Shown piece by piece: positions 9,088 through 17,301 of a stretch of 58,520 nt of DNA (the first letter of the stretch is position 1; every line of letters starts with the position of its first letter). A model generated the notes under the pieces. The model saw nothing but the letters and a program-made list of their open reading frames with translations, was not told the DNA's origin and searched no databases. The DNA is taken from contig JABJGE010000068.1 in NCBI GenBank assembly GCA_018662405.1, forward strand, positions 1-58,520, written 5' to 3'. The translations under genes and the position numbers were made by a program. This stretch comes from Campylobacteraceae bacterium (GTDB lineage: Bacteria; Campylobacterota; Campylobacteria; Campylobacterales; Arcobacteraceae).

Positions 9088-10262
9088 TAAGATTTCCTTG
9101 CCTTTTTGACCCATCTTTTAAAGAGCCTATTTGGCGTGATTATATCATAAAGTTTCTCATCTTTAATAATGTATTGAGATAATTGTTTAGCGAGATATGG
9201 AGCCAAGACATATCCTCTTCCTCCAACACCATTTATTACATATAAATTATCAAATTTTGAAAATCTTTCATCTTGAACATTTGTACCATTTACAAGGTAT
9301 GGAAACTCTTCAATTGTTTTTTTACTATCTATTAGTTCTCCAACAATTGGAAAATAATCAACACTACATGCTCTTGCACCTGCTAATTCATTAATAACTT
9401 TAATATCTTCAAGCTCTGTAATATCTTTTGCTTTTTTAATTAGGTTCTTTGTGTCATCTGCACTAATACAAACATTTGAGCATTGAGTACATAGTTCTTT
9501 TGTCATTTTTGGTATATTAGTATCATCTTTATGAATCTCATTACCTTCTACAAGTCTATGATGTGTAGCACCAATAGAAAGAGTATAGGTATTTTTATTA
9601 TTTTTTATACTTCTTGATACTGAACATTCTTTATGATAATTTACATTTATACAAGATGTAGTTTCCACTACTATTCTTTGTCCCCAAACTGCACGAATAT
9701 TAAAATATTTTTCATCTATAAGTTTTGTATTTGCACCTGTAGTTAATATTAATTTTTTAGCAATGATTTGATTATTTATATGCCATACATTATTTTTATA
9801 TTTAATAGTATGTACATCAAAATTAAATTGAGTTTGAATATCTTTTATTAAAGTTTTACATATATTATATCCATCAACTACACTAGCATTTTCAAAAAAA
9901 TAGCCACCATCTTTTGCTGTATATTCAAAATCCATATGCTCAATATAGCTATCAAATTTTTCTTGATCTTTTTGATCTTTTGGGATTCTTACAGTACCAC
10001 ACTTGTCGATATATTCACTTGTATTATCCAAATAAAATTGTGTAGAATATTTTAAGGCATCTGTTACTAAGTCTTTAAATTTATTTGCTTTCCCAAGTAG
10101 TGGTGAAAGAAATGCTCCAGCAGCTCCAGATGCCCCTTGTGCTACATCAATATTTTTATCAATTAGAAGTATAGAGTCTGTATGCTTTTTTAACTCATGT
10201 GCTATAGTACATCCAGAAATTCCAGCACCAATTATAATATAATCATATTCTTTTTCAGTCAA
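9087..10262 (-). CDS. FAD-dependent oxidoreductase, MnmC C-domain-like
   Basis: 391 residues. The N-terminal FAD-binding Rossmann motif is YDYIIIGAGISGCTIAHEL. GASGAAGAFLSPLLGKANKF and the C-terminal GARACSVDYFPIVGELIDS and VINGVGGRGYVLAPYLAKQL match the DAO domain of MnmC. In MnmC that domain removes the carboxymethyl group from cmnm5s2U34 of tRNA. The MnmC N-terminal methyltransferase domain is absent, so this would be a stand-alone MnmC2, or a related amino-acid oxidase. The tRNA-modification assignment is inference from motif likeness. The next gene starts on its stop codon. Confidence 0.75.
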   Translation of the reverse strand: MTEKEYDYIIIGAGISGCTIAHELKKHTDSILLIDKNIDVAQGASGAAGAFLSPLLGKANKFKDLVTDALKYSTQFYLDNTSEYIDKCGTVRIPKDQKDQEKFDSYIEHMDFEYTAKDGGYFFENASVVDGYNICKTLIKDIQTQFNFDVHTIKYKNNVWHINNQIIAKKLILTTGANTKLIDEKYFNIRAVWGQRIVVETTSCINVNYHKECSVSRSIKNNKNTYTLSIGATHHRLVEGNEIHKDDTNIPKMTKELCTQCSNVCISADDTKNLIKKAKDITELEDIKVINELAGARACSVDYFPIVGELIDSKKTIEEFPYLVNGTNVQDERFSKFDNLYVINGVGGRGYVLAPYLAKQLSQYIIKDEKLYDIITPNRLFKRWVKKARKS

Positions 10263-10314
10263 TTAATAAGCCTATTTATTTAATATGACGATTATATCTA
10301 ATTATATTTTCTAA

Positions 10315-10632
10315 TTACTTTATACCCTTATTATATGCTTTTATTTCTACAATAGGTATGAGTTTTAAATACTCATCTTTGTATTCTGATTCAAATTGAT
10401 CTATGAGTGGTTTATACTTTAAATAATTTTGCCAAACAATATTTGCATTTTCATAGCGTTGTTTTTTATGAAGTTCAAAAGAAACTGCACAATTTATAAG
10501 TCCCTTTACAAATAATACTTCAGGAGTTTTAGTTTTTCTTTTAGGAAACCACCACTCTTCTAAATGCTCATGTGCATCATAGTATTGTGACATATCTAAT
10601 GATTCTTTAAATCTTTTTATACAGTTAAACAT
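10315..10632 (-). CDS. DUF309 family protein
   Basis: 105 residues. The segment YYDAHEHLEEWWF, followed by FVKGLINCAVSFELHKKQRY, is the hallmark of the all-helical DUF309 family, whose function is unknown. Conserved His and Glu residues in AHEHLEEWW could bind a metal, but this is a guess. It lies between the glycosyltransferase (38-base gap) and the MnmC2-like flavoprotein (52-base gap), in the same direction as both. Confidence 0.75.
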   Translation of the reverse strand: MFNCIKRFKESLDMSQYYDAHEHLEEWWFPKRKTKTPEVLFVKGLINCAVSFELHKKQRYENANIVWQNYLKYKPLIDQFESEYKDEYLKLIPIVEIKAYNKGIK

Positions 10633-10670
10633 TATAATATATAAAAGGATAGTAAATAAAATATAAATAA

Positions 10671-11780
10671 CTATATTTCATTTAATTTATCACTTAATTG
10701 TTTTGCTAATGTTTTATAGTTTCTTTTTAAGCTTAATAATTTCAGTTGACCTTTATTACCAATTTCAGATAGCTTAACATTCGAAGTATTAATTAGTTCT
10801 TCTAATTTTAAAGAAATATCATTACTATTAAAATCACAGAATATAGCTTCTTCATTTTTAAATATAGAATTATTTTTTTTATTATTAGTTAATAGAGCTG
10901 GTAATGAACAAGTAGCATAATCAATAACCTTATCAGCTATTACAGTATCATAAAGATCAATTTGTGGTAATAACGCAATACCAACATCATGTTCATTAAT
11001 TTGTGCTCTAAGCTCTTCTAGAGAATGTGTAGTAGCCAAATTAATATTATCATGTAGTTTCGGATATTTTTTTATCAAATCAGTTACATATGTTTTATCT
11101 GTAGTAGATACAGTTAGTTTCCAATTTTTAGTTTGTATCTTATTAAAAGCATCTAGAATAATGTTAAATTCTCTTAACTTATCTATTGTTCCTACATATA
11201 TAAAATTTTTAATATTATCATTTGATATTATATGAGTATTTAATTTATCAGGATCAAGACCAGGAAAAACAGGAAAAGATGTAATATTAATTTCCGAATA
11301 AAATTTTTCTTTTGATTCTACAGAAGATGGTAAAAATAAATCACATTTATTAATTAATTGTGTTTTCTTTTTGATCTTTGTCTTATAAAGTATTGCTTTA
11401 ATTACTTCAAAAGGATTTAAAAGATTTAATAATTTTAATTTATGATATTTTTTTGGATATGAAATTCTAAAGGCTATTTTATAAGAATACCTATCTTTAT
11501 TTTTTAATACATTTTCTAAATATTTTTTTTTGTTTCTAACAAAAATAAAATTATAAGAAGATATATCAATATCTTTTGACTCTAAATATTCAATTATATT
11601 TTCTTCATTTATTGCAGGAACAATAAAATGATTATCTTTTATTTGAAAACTAAATTTATATTTAGTAATAAATACAAAATCAATATTAAAATATTCTCTA
11701 AGATAATTATCAAACAAAGCTGTTAATGTACCATTTTGGCTATACTCTTCTTGGTCAGTTATGTATAAAATCTTTTTCAT
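10671..11780 (-). CDS. Glycosyltransferase, GT4-like
   Basis: 369 residues. The C-terminal half has the GT-B layout: NFIYVGTIDKLREFNIILDA (start of the second Rossmann domain), then HDVGIALLPQIDLYDTVIADK and a sugar-nucleotide region ending in NEEAIFCDFNSND, where GT4 enzymes keep an acidic residue. The acceptor and donor sugars are not predictable. It is strikingly AT- and Lys/Asn/Ile-rich even for this genome and separates metabolic genes, so it may be a later insertion. It follows mqo by only three bases and so is probably cotranscribed with it. Confidence 0.72.
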   Translation of the reverse strand: MKKILYITDQEEYSQNGTLTALFDNYLREYFNIDFVFITKYKFSFQIKDNHFIVPAINEENIIEYLESKDIDISSYNFIFVRNKKKYLENVLKNKDRYSYKIAFRISYPKKYHKLKLLNLLNPFEVIKAILYKTKIKKKTQLINKCDLFLPSSVESKEKFYSEINITSFPVFPGLDPDKLNTHIISNDNIKNFIYVGTIDKLREFNIILDAFNKIQTKNWKLTVSTTDKTYVTDLIKKYPKLHDNINLATTHSLEELRAQINEHDVGIALLPQIDLYDTVIADKVIDYATCSLPALLTNNKKNNSIFKNEEAIFCDFNSNDISLKLEELINTSNVKLSEIGNKGQLKLLSLKRNYKTLAKQLSDKLNEI

Positions 11781-11783
11781 ATA

Positions 11784-13127
11784 TTAATCCTTTAGTAAAT
11801 CTTTATTAAATTTTTCTTCATCAAAATCTAATTTTAAATATTCACATATTATTTTCATATCTCTTAATCCATTTCCTAAACATGATGTCGCTCCAGGAGA
11901 AGGTGTCATATTAAAAACAATCCCATTATTTGTATTAATTGATGCTTCACCTAGCATTAATTTTTCATTTTCTTTATCTAAGATCTGTGCTCTTACTCCA
12001 CCAAAGCCACTAGCATATTCTATATCTGACATTTCAAGAGATGGGATAATCTTTCTTGCATCTTTTAAAAACATTTTTTTACCAAAATATGGTATTTCAA
12101 AAATGAAATTTCTTAAAATATAATTTCTAATATCACTATCACTTAACAAGTCTTTGAAAATTCTTATTACATTTATATTTAATCGAAGAGTTGATACAAA
12201 ATCTAAAAATGTACCACTTCTAAATCGTTCAAGTTTAGGTAATACCAAAGCAGTTGGACCAAACCTAGTATTTTCATTTAAAACAACATCAGGATCACCA
12301 TGAAGTGCTGCAAATGGTAATTTTGGATTTTGTACCATATAAACTTTACCATTTAATATCCTTCTACTTGATTTGTAAAAGCTACCTGCTACTGGAAGTT
12401 GTCCATAATTAAGTCCATATCCCATTTTATGTGCAATATGTAAACTATGTGCTCCTGCATTTACAATTACCATCTTAGCTTTATAACTTTTTTTATCTTT
12501 TGTTGTTACAGTATATATACCATTATCATTTTCTATAGTATCAACTTTAGAATTAAAAAATAAATCAGTAACTAAATCTTTATTCTTTTGTGCATTTTCA
12601 ATAAATGAATCACTTAAAGCTTTAAAGTTTACAGTAGTATATTGACTTGATGTCCCTACTCCTATTATCTCTTCATCTCTACCATTTCCATTTTTATCTA
12701 AAATAAGTGATGGCTCTATTTTTTCAAGAGTTTGTTTGTCATAAACTTCTAAATAAGGATATAGTTCTTTAAATTCTTCATATCTTTTTATCATAAAACG
12801 ACATTCTTTATACCCTATACCAATTGCCATCTTTTGATGTTTAAACATAAATTGTTCTTCATATCCATGTTGTAAACAATAGTTTTCAACCATTTTTGCT
12901 GTTTTTTTAACTTTCTTTGCTTTTTCAAGAGTATAGTTTGTTTCTATATCTCCACAATGAATTGTCTGTGAATTTGCTGTAGCATTTGAATTTAACATAG
13001 AAATATCATCGTACTTCTCAAGTAAACATATTTTTTGTATATTTGTATACTCGCTTAATTCATAAAACAATGCAGAGCCAGAAACTCCACCACCAACTAT
13101 TAATAAATCATAAGTTTCTATTTTCAT
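11784..13127 (-). CDS. mqo: Malate:quinone oxidoreductase, Campylobacterota type
   Basis: 447 residues. The N-terminal FAD motif is YDLLIVGGGVSGSALFYEL, with NSQTIHCGDIETNY and the C-terminal NMTPSPGATSCLGNGLRDM typical of Mqo. The enzyme oxidises malate to oxaloacetate and passes electrons to the quinone pool at the membrane, replacing or supplementing malate dehydrogenase. It directly abuts gltA: the gltA stop is followed at once by its ATG, with GGGAAA as ribosome binding site. Oxaloacetate made here is the substrate of that citrate synthase. A related FAD oxidoreductase such as L-2-hydroxyglutarate oxidase is a less likely alternative. Confidence 0.85.
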   Translation of the reverse strand: MKIETYDLLIVGGGVSGSALFYELSEYTNIQKICLLEKYDDISMLNSNATANSQTIHCGDIETNYTLEKAKKVKKTAKMVENYCLQHGYEEQFMFKHQKMAIGIGYKECRFMIKRYEEFKELYPYLEVYDKQTLEKIEPSLILDKNGNGRDEEIIGVGTSSQYTTVNFKALSDSFIENAQKNKDLVTDLFFNSKVDTIENDNGIYTVTTKDKKSYKAKMVIVNAGAHSLHIAHKMGYGLNYGQLPVAGSFYKSSRRILNGKVYMVQNPKLPFAALHGDPDVVLNENTRFGPTALVLPKLERFRSGTFLDFVSTLRLNINVIRIFKDLLSDSDIRNYILRNFIFEIPYFGKKMFLKDARKIIPSLEMSDIEYASGFGGVRAQILDKENEKLMLGEASINTNNGIVFNMTPSPGATSCLGNGLRDMKIICEYLKLDFDEEKFNKDLLKD

Positions 13128-14420
13128 TTATTTCCCAATATATAATTGTCTAGGTCGTGCTATTTTTGACTGAGAATCTTTTTTAAATTCTGTCCATTGA
13201 GTTATCCAACCAACTGTTCTTCCTATTACAAATATAGGAGTAAACATTTGTTTTGGTATTTTAAGTGCCGTTAAAATTACACCAGAATAAAAATCAATAT
13301 TTGGATATAGTTTTCTTTTTACAAAATATTCATCATTTAAAGCTATCTCTTCTATTTTTGATGCAATTTGCATAAGTTTAGAATCAAGAGATAATTTTTC
13401 TTTTAGCTCATCTTGTAAACTTTTTAAAACTCTTGCTCGTGGATCAAAATTTTTATATACTCTATGACCAAATCCCATTAACTTAAATTTATCATTTGGA
13501 TCTTTTGCTTTTTGAATATATTTATCAACATTTGAAACATCACCTATCATCTCTAGCTGAGCTATTACTGATTCATTTGCTCCACCATGAGCTCTTCCCC
13601 ATAAGGCATTTATACCTGAAGATATAGCTACATATGGATGAGCACCAGTAGAAGCAACACCTCTAACAACATTTGTAGAAGCATTTTGCTCATGATCAGC
13701 ATGAAGTGTAAATATTGTATCTAAAGCTTTAATCTCAACTTCACTAATATCCTCAACTCCATCTTTTGTTATTTTTAATCTACTATGAGGATAAGAACGA
13801 AGCATAGATAAAAAATTATGTGTAAAACTAAGATTTATATCTGGTTCAATATAAGATATACCAATAGAATGTCTATAAGCAAAAGCAGCAATTGTAGGTA
13901 TTTTTGCTATTAATCTACAAGCCATCTCTTGATATTCTTCTTCATTATCTATATCTAAATGATCAAAATAAAATGATGCTAATGATGTAACACCAGCAGA
14001 TAATGTTGCCATGGGATGAGCATTGTCAGGAAAGGCATTAAAAATTTGTTTTAATCCTTCATGCAAAAAAGATCTATGCCTAAGTTCTAAATCAAAATCT
14101 TCTAATTGTTCTTTGTTTGGTAAAACACCATTTATAAGTAAATAACAAGTTTCTAAGTAAGTATGATTTAAAGCTAGTTCTTTAATTTCGATACCACGGT
14201 ATCTTAATTCACCTTTATTTCCATCTATAAAAGTAATATCTGAAGAGCATGATGCTGTTGATGTAAAACCAACATCATAAGTGAATAGTCCTGTATCTGT
14301 ATAAAAACTTCTCATATCTAAAGCACATGGACCTCTAGAACTTTTTAAAATATTATATTTAAATATTTTTTCTTCGCCATCTTGATTAAATGTAATTATT
14401 GCTTGATTGTCATTTTGCAT
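13128..14420 (-). CDS. gltA: Citrate synthase
   Basis: Condenses oxaloacetate with acetyl-CoA. The start is taken as the ATG at 14418-14420 (430 residues) because AAAGGA lies six bases before it; a longer frame from 14435 would include that site in the protein. Catalytic residues are visible: His in HADHEQNAST, His in WGRAHGGANE and Asp in NIDFYSGV. The length and N-terminal beta domain fit the hexameric NADH-sensitive bacterial type II enzyme. It leads the gltA-mqo-glycosyltransferase run. A perfect AT-rich inverted repeat at 14438-14464 lies directly upstream over the likely promoter. Confidence 0.96.
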   Translation of the reverse strand: MQNDNQAIITFNQDGEEKIFKYNILKSSRGPCALDMRSFYTDTGLFTYDVGFTSTASCSSDITFIDGNKGELRYRGIEIKELALNHTYLETCYLLINGVLPNKEQLEDFDLELRHRSFLHEGLKQIFNAFPDNAHPMATLSAGVTSLASFYFDHLDIDNEEEYQEMACRLIAKIPTIAAFAYRHSIGISYIEPDINLSFTHNFLSMLRSYPHSRLKITKDGVEDISEVEIKALDTIFTLHADHEQNASTNVVRGVASTGAHPYVAISSGINALWGRAHGGANESVIAQLEMIGDVSNVDKYIQKAKDPNDKFKLMGFGHRVYKNFDPRARVLKSLQDELKEKLSLDSKLMQIASKIEEIALNDEYFVKRKLYPNIDFYSGVILTALKIPKQMFTPIFVIGRTVGWITQWTEFKKDSQSKIARPRQLYIGK

Positions 14421-14437
14421 AAAATATCCTTTCAATA

Positions 14438-14464
14438 TATACTATAATATATTATTATAGTATA
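14438..14464. repeat. Perfect inverted repeat over the gltA promoter region
   Basis: Arms TATACTATAATA (14438-14449) and TATTATAGTATA (14453-14464) are exact reverse complements around a three-base centre. Each strand presents TATAAT, so the palindrome contains potential -10 elements in both directions. It lies 18 bases before the gltA ATG, so it may be an operator, but chance symmetry in AT-rich promoter DNA cannot be excluded. Confidence 0.55.
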
Positions 14465-14576
14465 GGTCTTGCGTAGCATAGGAATAACTATAGTATTATT
14501 TAGTTTGATTTATAATCAATTGAAGGTATTAATTTTATATATTAATATTTGATAAAAAGAAGAAATAACAAATCCT

Positions 14577-14607
14577 CCAAATATTTATGCGTACATAATA
14601 TATTTGG
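14577..14607. repeat. Imperfect hairpin downstream of glyS
   Basis: Starting with CCAAATATTTATG and ending with CATAATATATTTGG around a CGTA loop, this can form a 12-13 bp stem with one small bulge. It lies 22 bases past the glyS stop on the minus strand. No strong T-run follows, so it is a weak candidate for a terminator or 3'-end stabilising hairpin. The rest of the 14421-14628 gap shows only AT-rich DNA and the gltA inverted repeat. Confidence 0.45.
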
Positions 14608-14628
14608 CTTCATTGATGAATAGTTTAT

Positions 14629-16620
14629 TTATATTGTAATTTCTTTAATATCAGCTATTGTTTTAAATGCTTGATATACATTTCCGATAGTATTTTTTCT
14701 ATTAGTTTTAATAACTTCATTTTCATGATTTACAAATACTTCTTCAAAAAATTTATCAAGTTGTGGTTTTAATCCAAATAAAGCTTCAAGTTGTTCATCA
14801 TATGTAACATACTCTTTTGAAATAACATTTTTATAGCTAATATATAATTGTTTTTCTGCTTCATCTTCAAATAATGATTCATCAATAGCCAATGTCGATG
14901 AAGTATCTAAGTCTTTAATAATATTTGCAACTCTTTTAAATGTCGCACTATATTCTTTAAAATCACTACTTTGCACAATTGGATTAAGTGCGTTTAGCTT
15001 AGAGTCAATTTCAAGAATATCACCCTCACCTGTACTTAAAACAGCTTTAATTACACTTGGATTTATATGAGAATAAATTTTAAATAATCTTTCATTGAAA
15101 AATTCTACTATATCACTTGATACTAATGTTTTAATATCTAAATTTAATTTATGTTCTATACATATTTTCACTATTCCAGCAGCTGCACGTCTAAGTGCAA
15201 ATGGATCTCTACTTCCCGTTGGAATCATTCCTACACTAAATAATGCTTTGATTGTATCTAGTTTATTAGATAATGCTACAATTGCTGAAAATTTACTTGA
15301 GGGAAGATCACTATCTTCCCCATCTGGAAGATATTGTTCTTTAATTGCTGTATAAACCTTTTCATCTTCTCCCGCAGCTTTTGCATAGTAATATCCCATT
15401 AAGCCTTGTAAGTCTGTAAATTCATATACCATATCTGTTAAAAGATCTGATTTACTCATCATCACAGCTTTTTCTAAAAGAATAATATCTTCATTTGTCA
15501 TATCAAACGATTTAGCTAGCTCTTGAGCTAACTTAGCTTCTCTTTGAATTTTTTCATGTAAAGAACCCATACCTTCAACAAAAGTAATCTTTTTTAAACC
15601 TTCATTATTTAGTCCATTCTTTAAATCATTTTTATAGAAGAACATACCATCTGCAAGTCTAGGTCTTAAAACTTTTTCATTTCCAGCAATAATTTCTGTA
15701 AAATCTTTTGTATATGAATTTGAAACTACAATAAATTTATTTGTAATTTGTCCATTTTCAAATACTTCAAAATATCGCTGGTGTTCTTTCATTGATCCAA
15801 TAATAACTTCTGTAGGTAATTCTAAAAATTCTTCATCAAAATTTCCTACAAGTGCAGTAGGATATTCTGTAATTGCTACAACTTCATCAAGAAGATCTTC
15901 ATCAATAATAATTTCAAAACTATTTTCAGATTCTATTTTTTTCATCTGATCTAATATTAATTTTCTTCTTTCATCTTGATATAACACAACACCATTCTTA
16001 CCAAGCTTACAGAAATAATCTCCTGCAAAATCAAAATCAAATTTATCATAAGAAACCATTCTATGAGCAAAACTAGATTTTGAAGACTTCATACCATAAA
16101 GCTCACCATCTACAAGATCATCACCTAAAACAATTGATAATCCACGAATTGGTCTAATAAAGCTATCTTTTCTACTTCCCCATTTCATTGATTTACCAAA
16201 ATTAAGTGATTTAATAAATTCATTTACCATATCATTTAATAGTTCTTTTGATTCTTTACCTTTTACTTCTTGCTTGAAATAAAGTACTTCACCTCTACCT
16301 TTATCAATACTTGAAAGTTCAGATATATCTACACCACACTTCTTTGCAAATCCAATAGCTGCACCAGTTGGTTCACCATCTTTGTATGCAATTGAAACTG
16401 GAGCTCCAAGCTGTTCAACTACAGTATCATCTTGAGCTACTTTAAATTCCCTATGCCAAAACACAAGTCTTCTGGGAGTATAGTAAAAATTAAACTCACA
16501 TAATAAATTATTTGCTTCTAAAATATCAGCCCATTTTTTTTCAATATTTGGTAACTCTTTTAAAAATGGTATTGCAGGTAATTCTTCAACTGTAATCTCA
16601 ACTAATAATGGTTTAATCAT
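14629..16620 (-). CDS. glyS: Glycyl-tRNA synthetase beta subunit
   Basis: 663 residues, slightly shorter than the roughly 690 of E. coli. The N-terminus LLVEITVEELPAIPF and the internal segments MKWGSRKDSFIRPIRGL and MKEHQRYFEVFENGQI are signatures of the bacterial alpha2beta2-type beta subunit, which binds tRNA-Gly. The alpha subunit (glyQ) is not in this window. The start overlaps the preceding 60-residue membrane-protein gene by eight bases. Confidence 0.96.
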   Translation of the reverse strand: MIKPLLVEITVEELPAIPFLKELPNIEKKWADILEANNLLCEFNFYYTPRRLVFWHREFKVAQDDTVVEQLGAPVSIAYKDGEPTGAAIGFAKKCGVDISELSSIDKGRGEVLYFKQEVKGKESKELLNDMVNEFIKSLNFGKSMKWGSRKDSFIRPIRGLSIVLGDDLVDGELYGMKSSKSSFAHRMVSYDKFDFDFAGDYFCKLGKNGVVLYQDERRKLILDQMKKIESENSFEIIIDEDLLDEVVAITEYPTALVGNFDEEFLELPTEVIIGSMKEHQRYFEVFENGQITNKFIVVSNSYTKDFTEIIAGNEKVLRPRLADGMFFYKNDLKNGLNNEGLKKITFVEGMGSLHEKIQREAKLAQELAKSFDMTNEDIILLEKAVMMSKSDLLTDMVYEFTDLQGLMGYYYAKAAGEDEKVYTAIKEQYLPDGEDSDLPSSKFSAIVALSNKLDTIKALFSVGMIPTGSRDPFALRRAAAGIVKICIEHKLNLDIKTLVSSDIVEFFNERLFKIYSHINPSVIKAVLSTGEGDILEIDSKLNALNPIVQSSDFKEYSATFKRVANIIKDLDTSSTLAIDESLFEDEAEKQLYISYKNVISKEYVTYDEQLEALFGLKPQLDKFFEEVFVNHENEVIKTNRKNTIGNVYQAFKTIADIKEITI

Positions 16621-16795
16621 TTTTATTTTGTCCTTCTAAATTCTTTTTTTCTTCTTCAAGTTCTTTTCTTCTTTTTGCAGTTTTCTCTAGCATATCAGCA
16701 TGTTTTTGTGTTTGAGTATCATTCATACCTCTTACAAATACAAATAAAAGGAAGATAAATCCACCCCACACAATTACATCTAAAATTTCTTTCAT
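16613..16795 (-). CDS. Small single-pass membrane protein of unknown function
   Basis: 60 residues. A hydrophobic helix (about residues 5-23, ILDVIVWGGFIFLLFVFVRG) is followed by a highly charged helix rich in Lys and Glu (about residues 30-60), probably a cytoplasmic coiled coil. It overlaps bioV by four bases upstream and glyS by eight downstream, and these tight couplings argue that it is a real gene. I do not recognise a family. Confidence 0.65.
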   Translation of the reverse strand: MKEILDVIVWGGFIFLLFVFVRGMNDTQTQKHADMLEKTAKRRKELEEEKKNLEGQNKND

Positions 16796-17301
16796 AATAT
16801 ATGACCTTTATCTTTCATAAAATAAACAATAGAGACTTTTTTAAAAAATTTAAAAGCTTCACTACTATCTATGATTTTGTCATCTTCACCTAAAAATACT
16901 TCTATCTTAATATCTTTATTTATTAGAGTATCCAGGTCTGATTTTTCCCAATTATAGTATAATAATTCTTCAAGTTCTTTTTGACTGCCTGCCTTTAAAT
17001 ATGGTGCTAAATCTATATTAGAATCAGCACAAACATTTTGAAGAAAATTATTACAATAGAGTTCTTTATCTTTATTAAAAAACATTAATTGTAATCTTTT
17101 ATACTTTTTATCTTTAGTTTGAAAAAAAGCTGGTGAGAATAATTGAAGTTTATCAATTCTTTTATCACTATTTAAAGCATATTCAAAAGCTTTAATAGCA
17201 CCATAAGAAAATCCACTGACAGTAAAATCATTTTCTTCTAAATAGTCTTTAAATATCTCTTTTTCATTTTCTAATGAAAATCCACTAAAATACAACTTCA
17301 T
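16792..17301 (-). CDS. bioV: Pimeloyl-ACP methyl ester esterase, BioV type
   Basis: 169 residues, an unusually small alpha/beta-hydrolase. The nucleophile elbow is GFSYGA with Ser32; the candidate acid is in LGEDDKIID (around Asp140) and the candidate His is His167, three residues from the end (KGHIL). BioV frees pimeloyl-ACP from its methyl ester so that biotin synthesis can start, and it is known from Helicobacter and relatives that lack BioH. Identification rests on size, elbow and the terminal His together with lineage; no other biotin gene is nearby. It overlaps the FtsH-like gene by 17 bases. Confidence 0.72.
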   Translation of the reverse strand: MKLYFSGFSLENEKEIFKDYLEENDFTVSGFSYGAIKAFEYALNSDKRIDKLQLFSPAFFQTKDKKYKRLQLMFFNKDKELYCNNFLQNVCADSNIDLAPYLKAGSQKELEELLYYNWEKSDLDTLINKDIKIEVFLGEDDKIIDSSEAFKFFKKVSIVYFMKDKGHIL

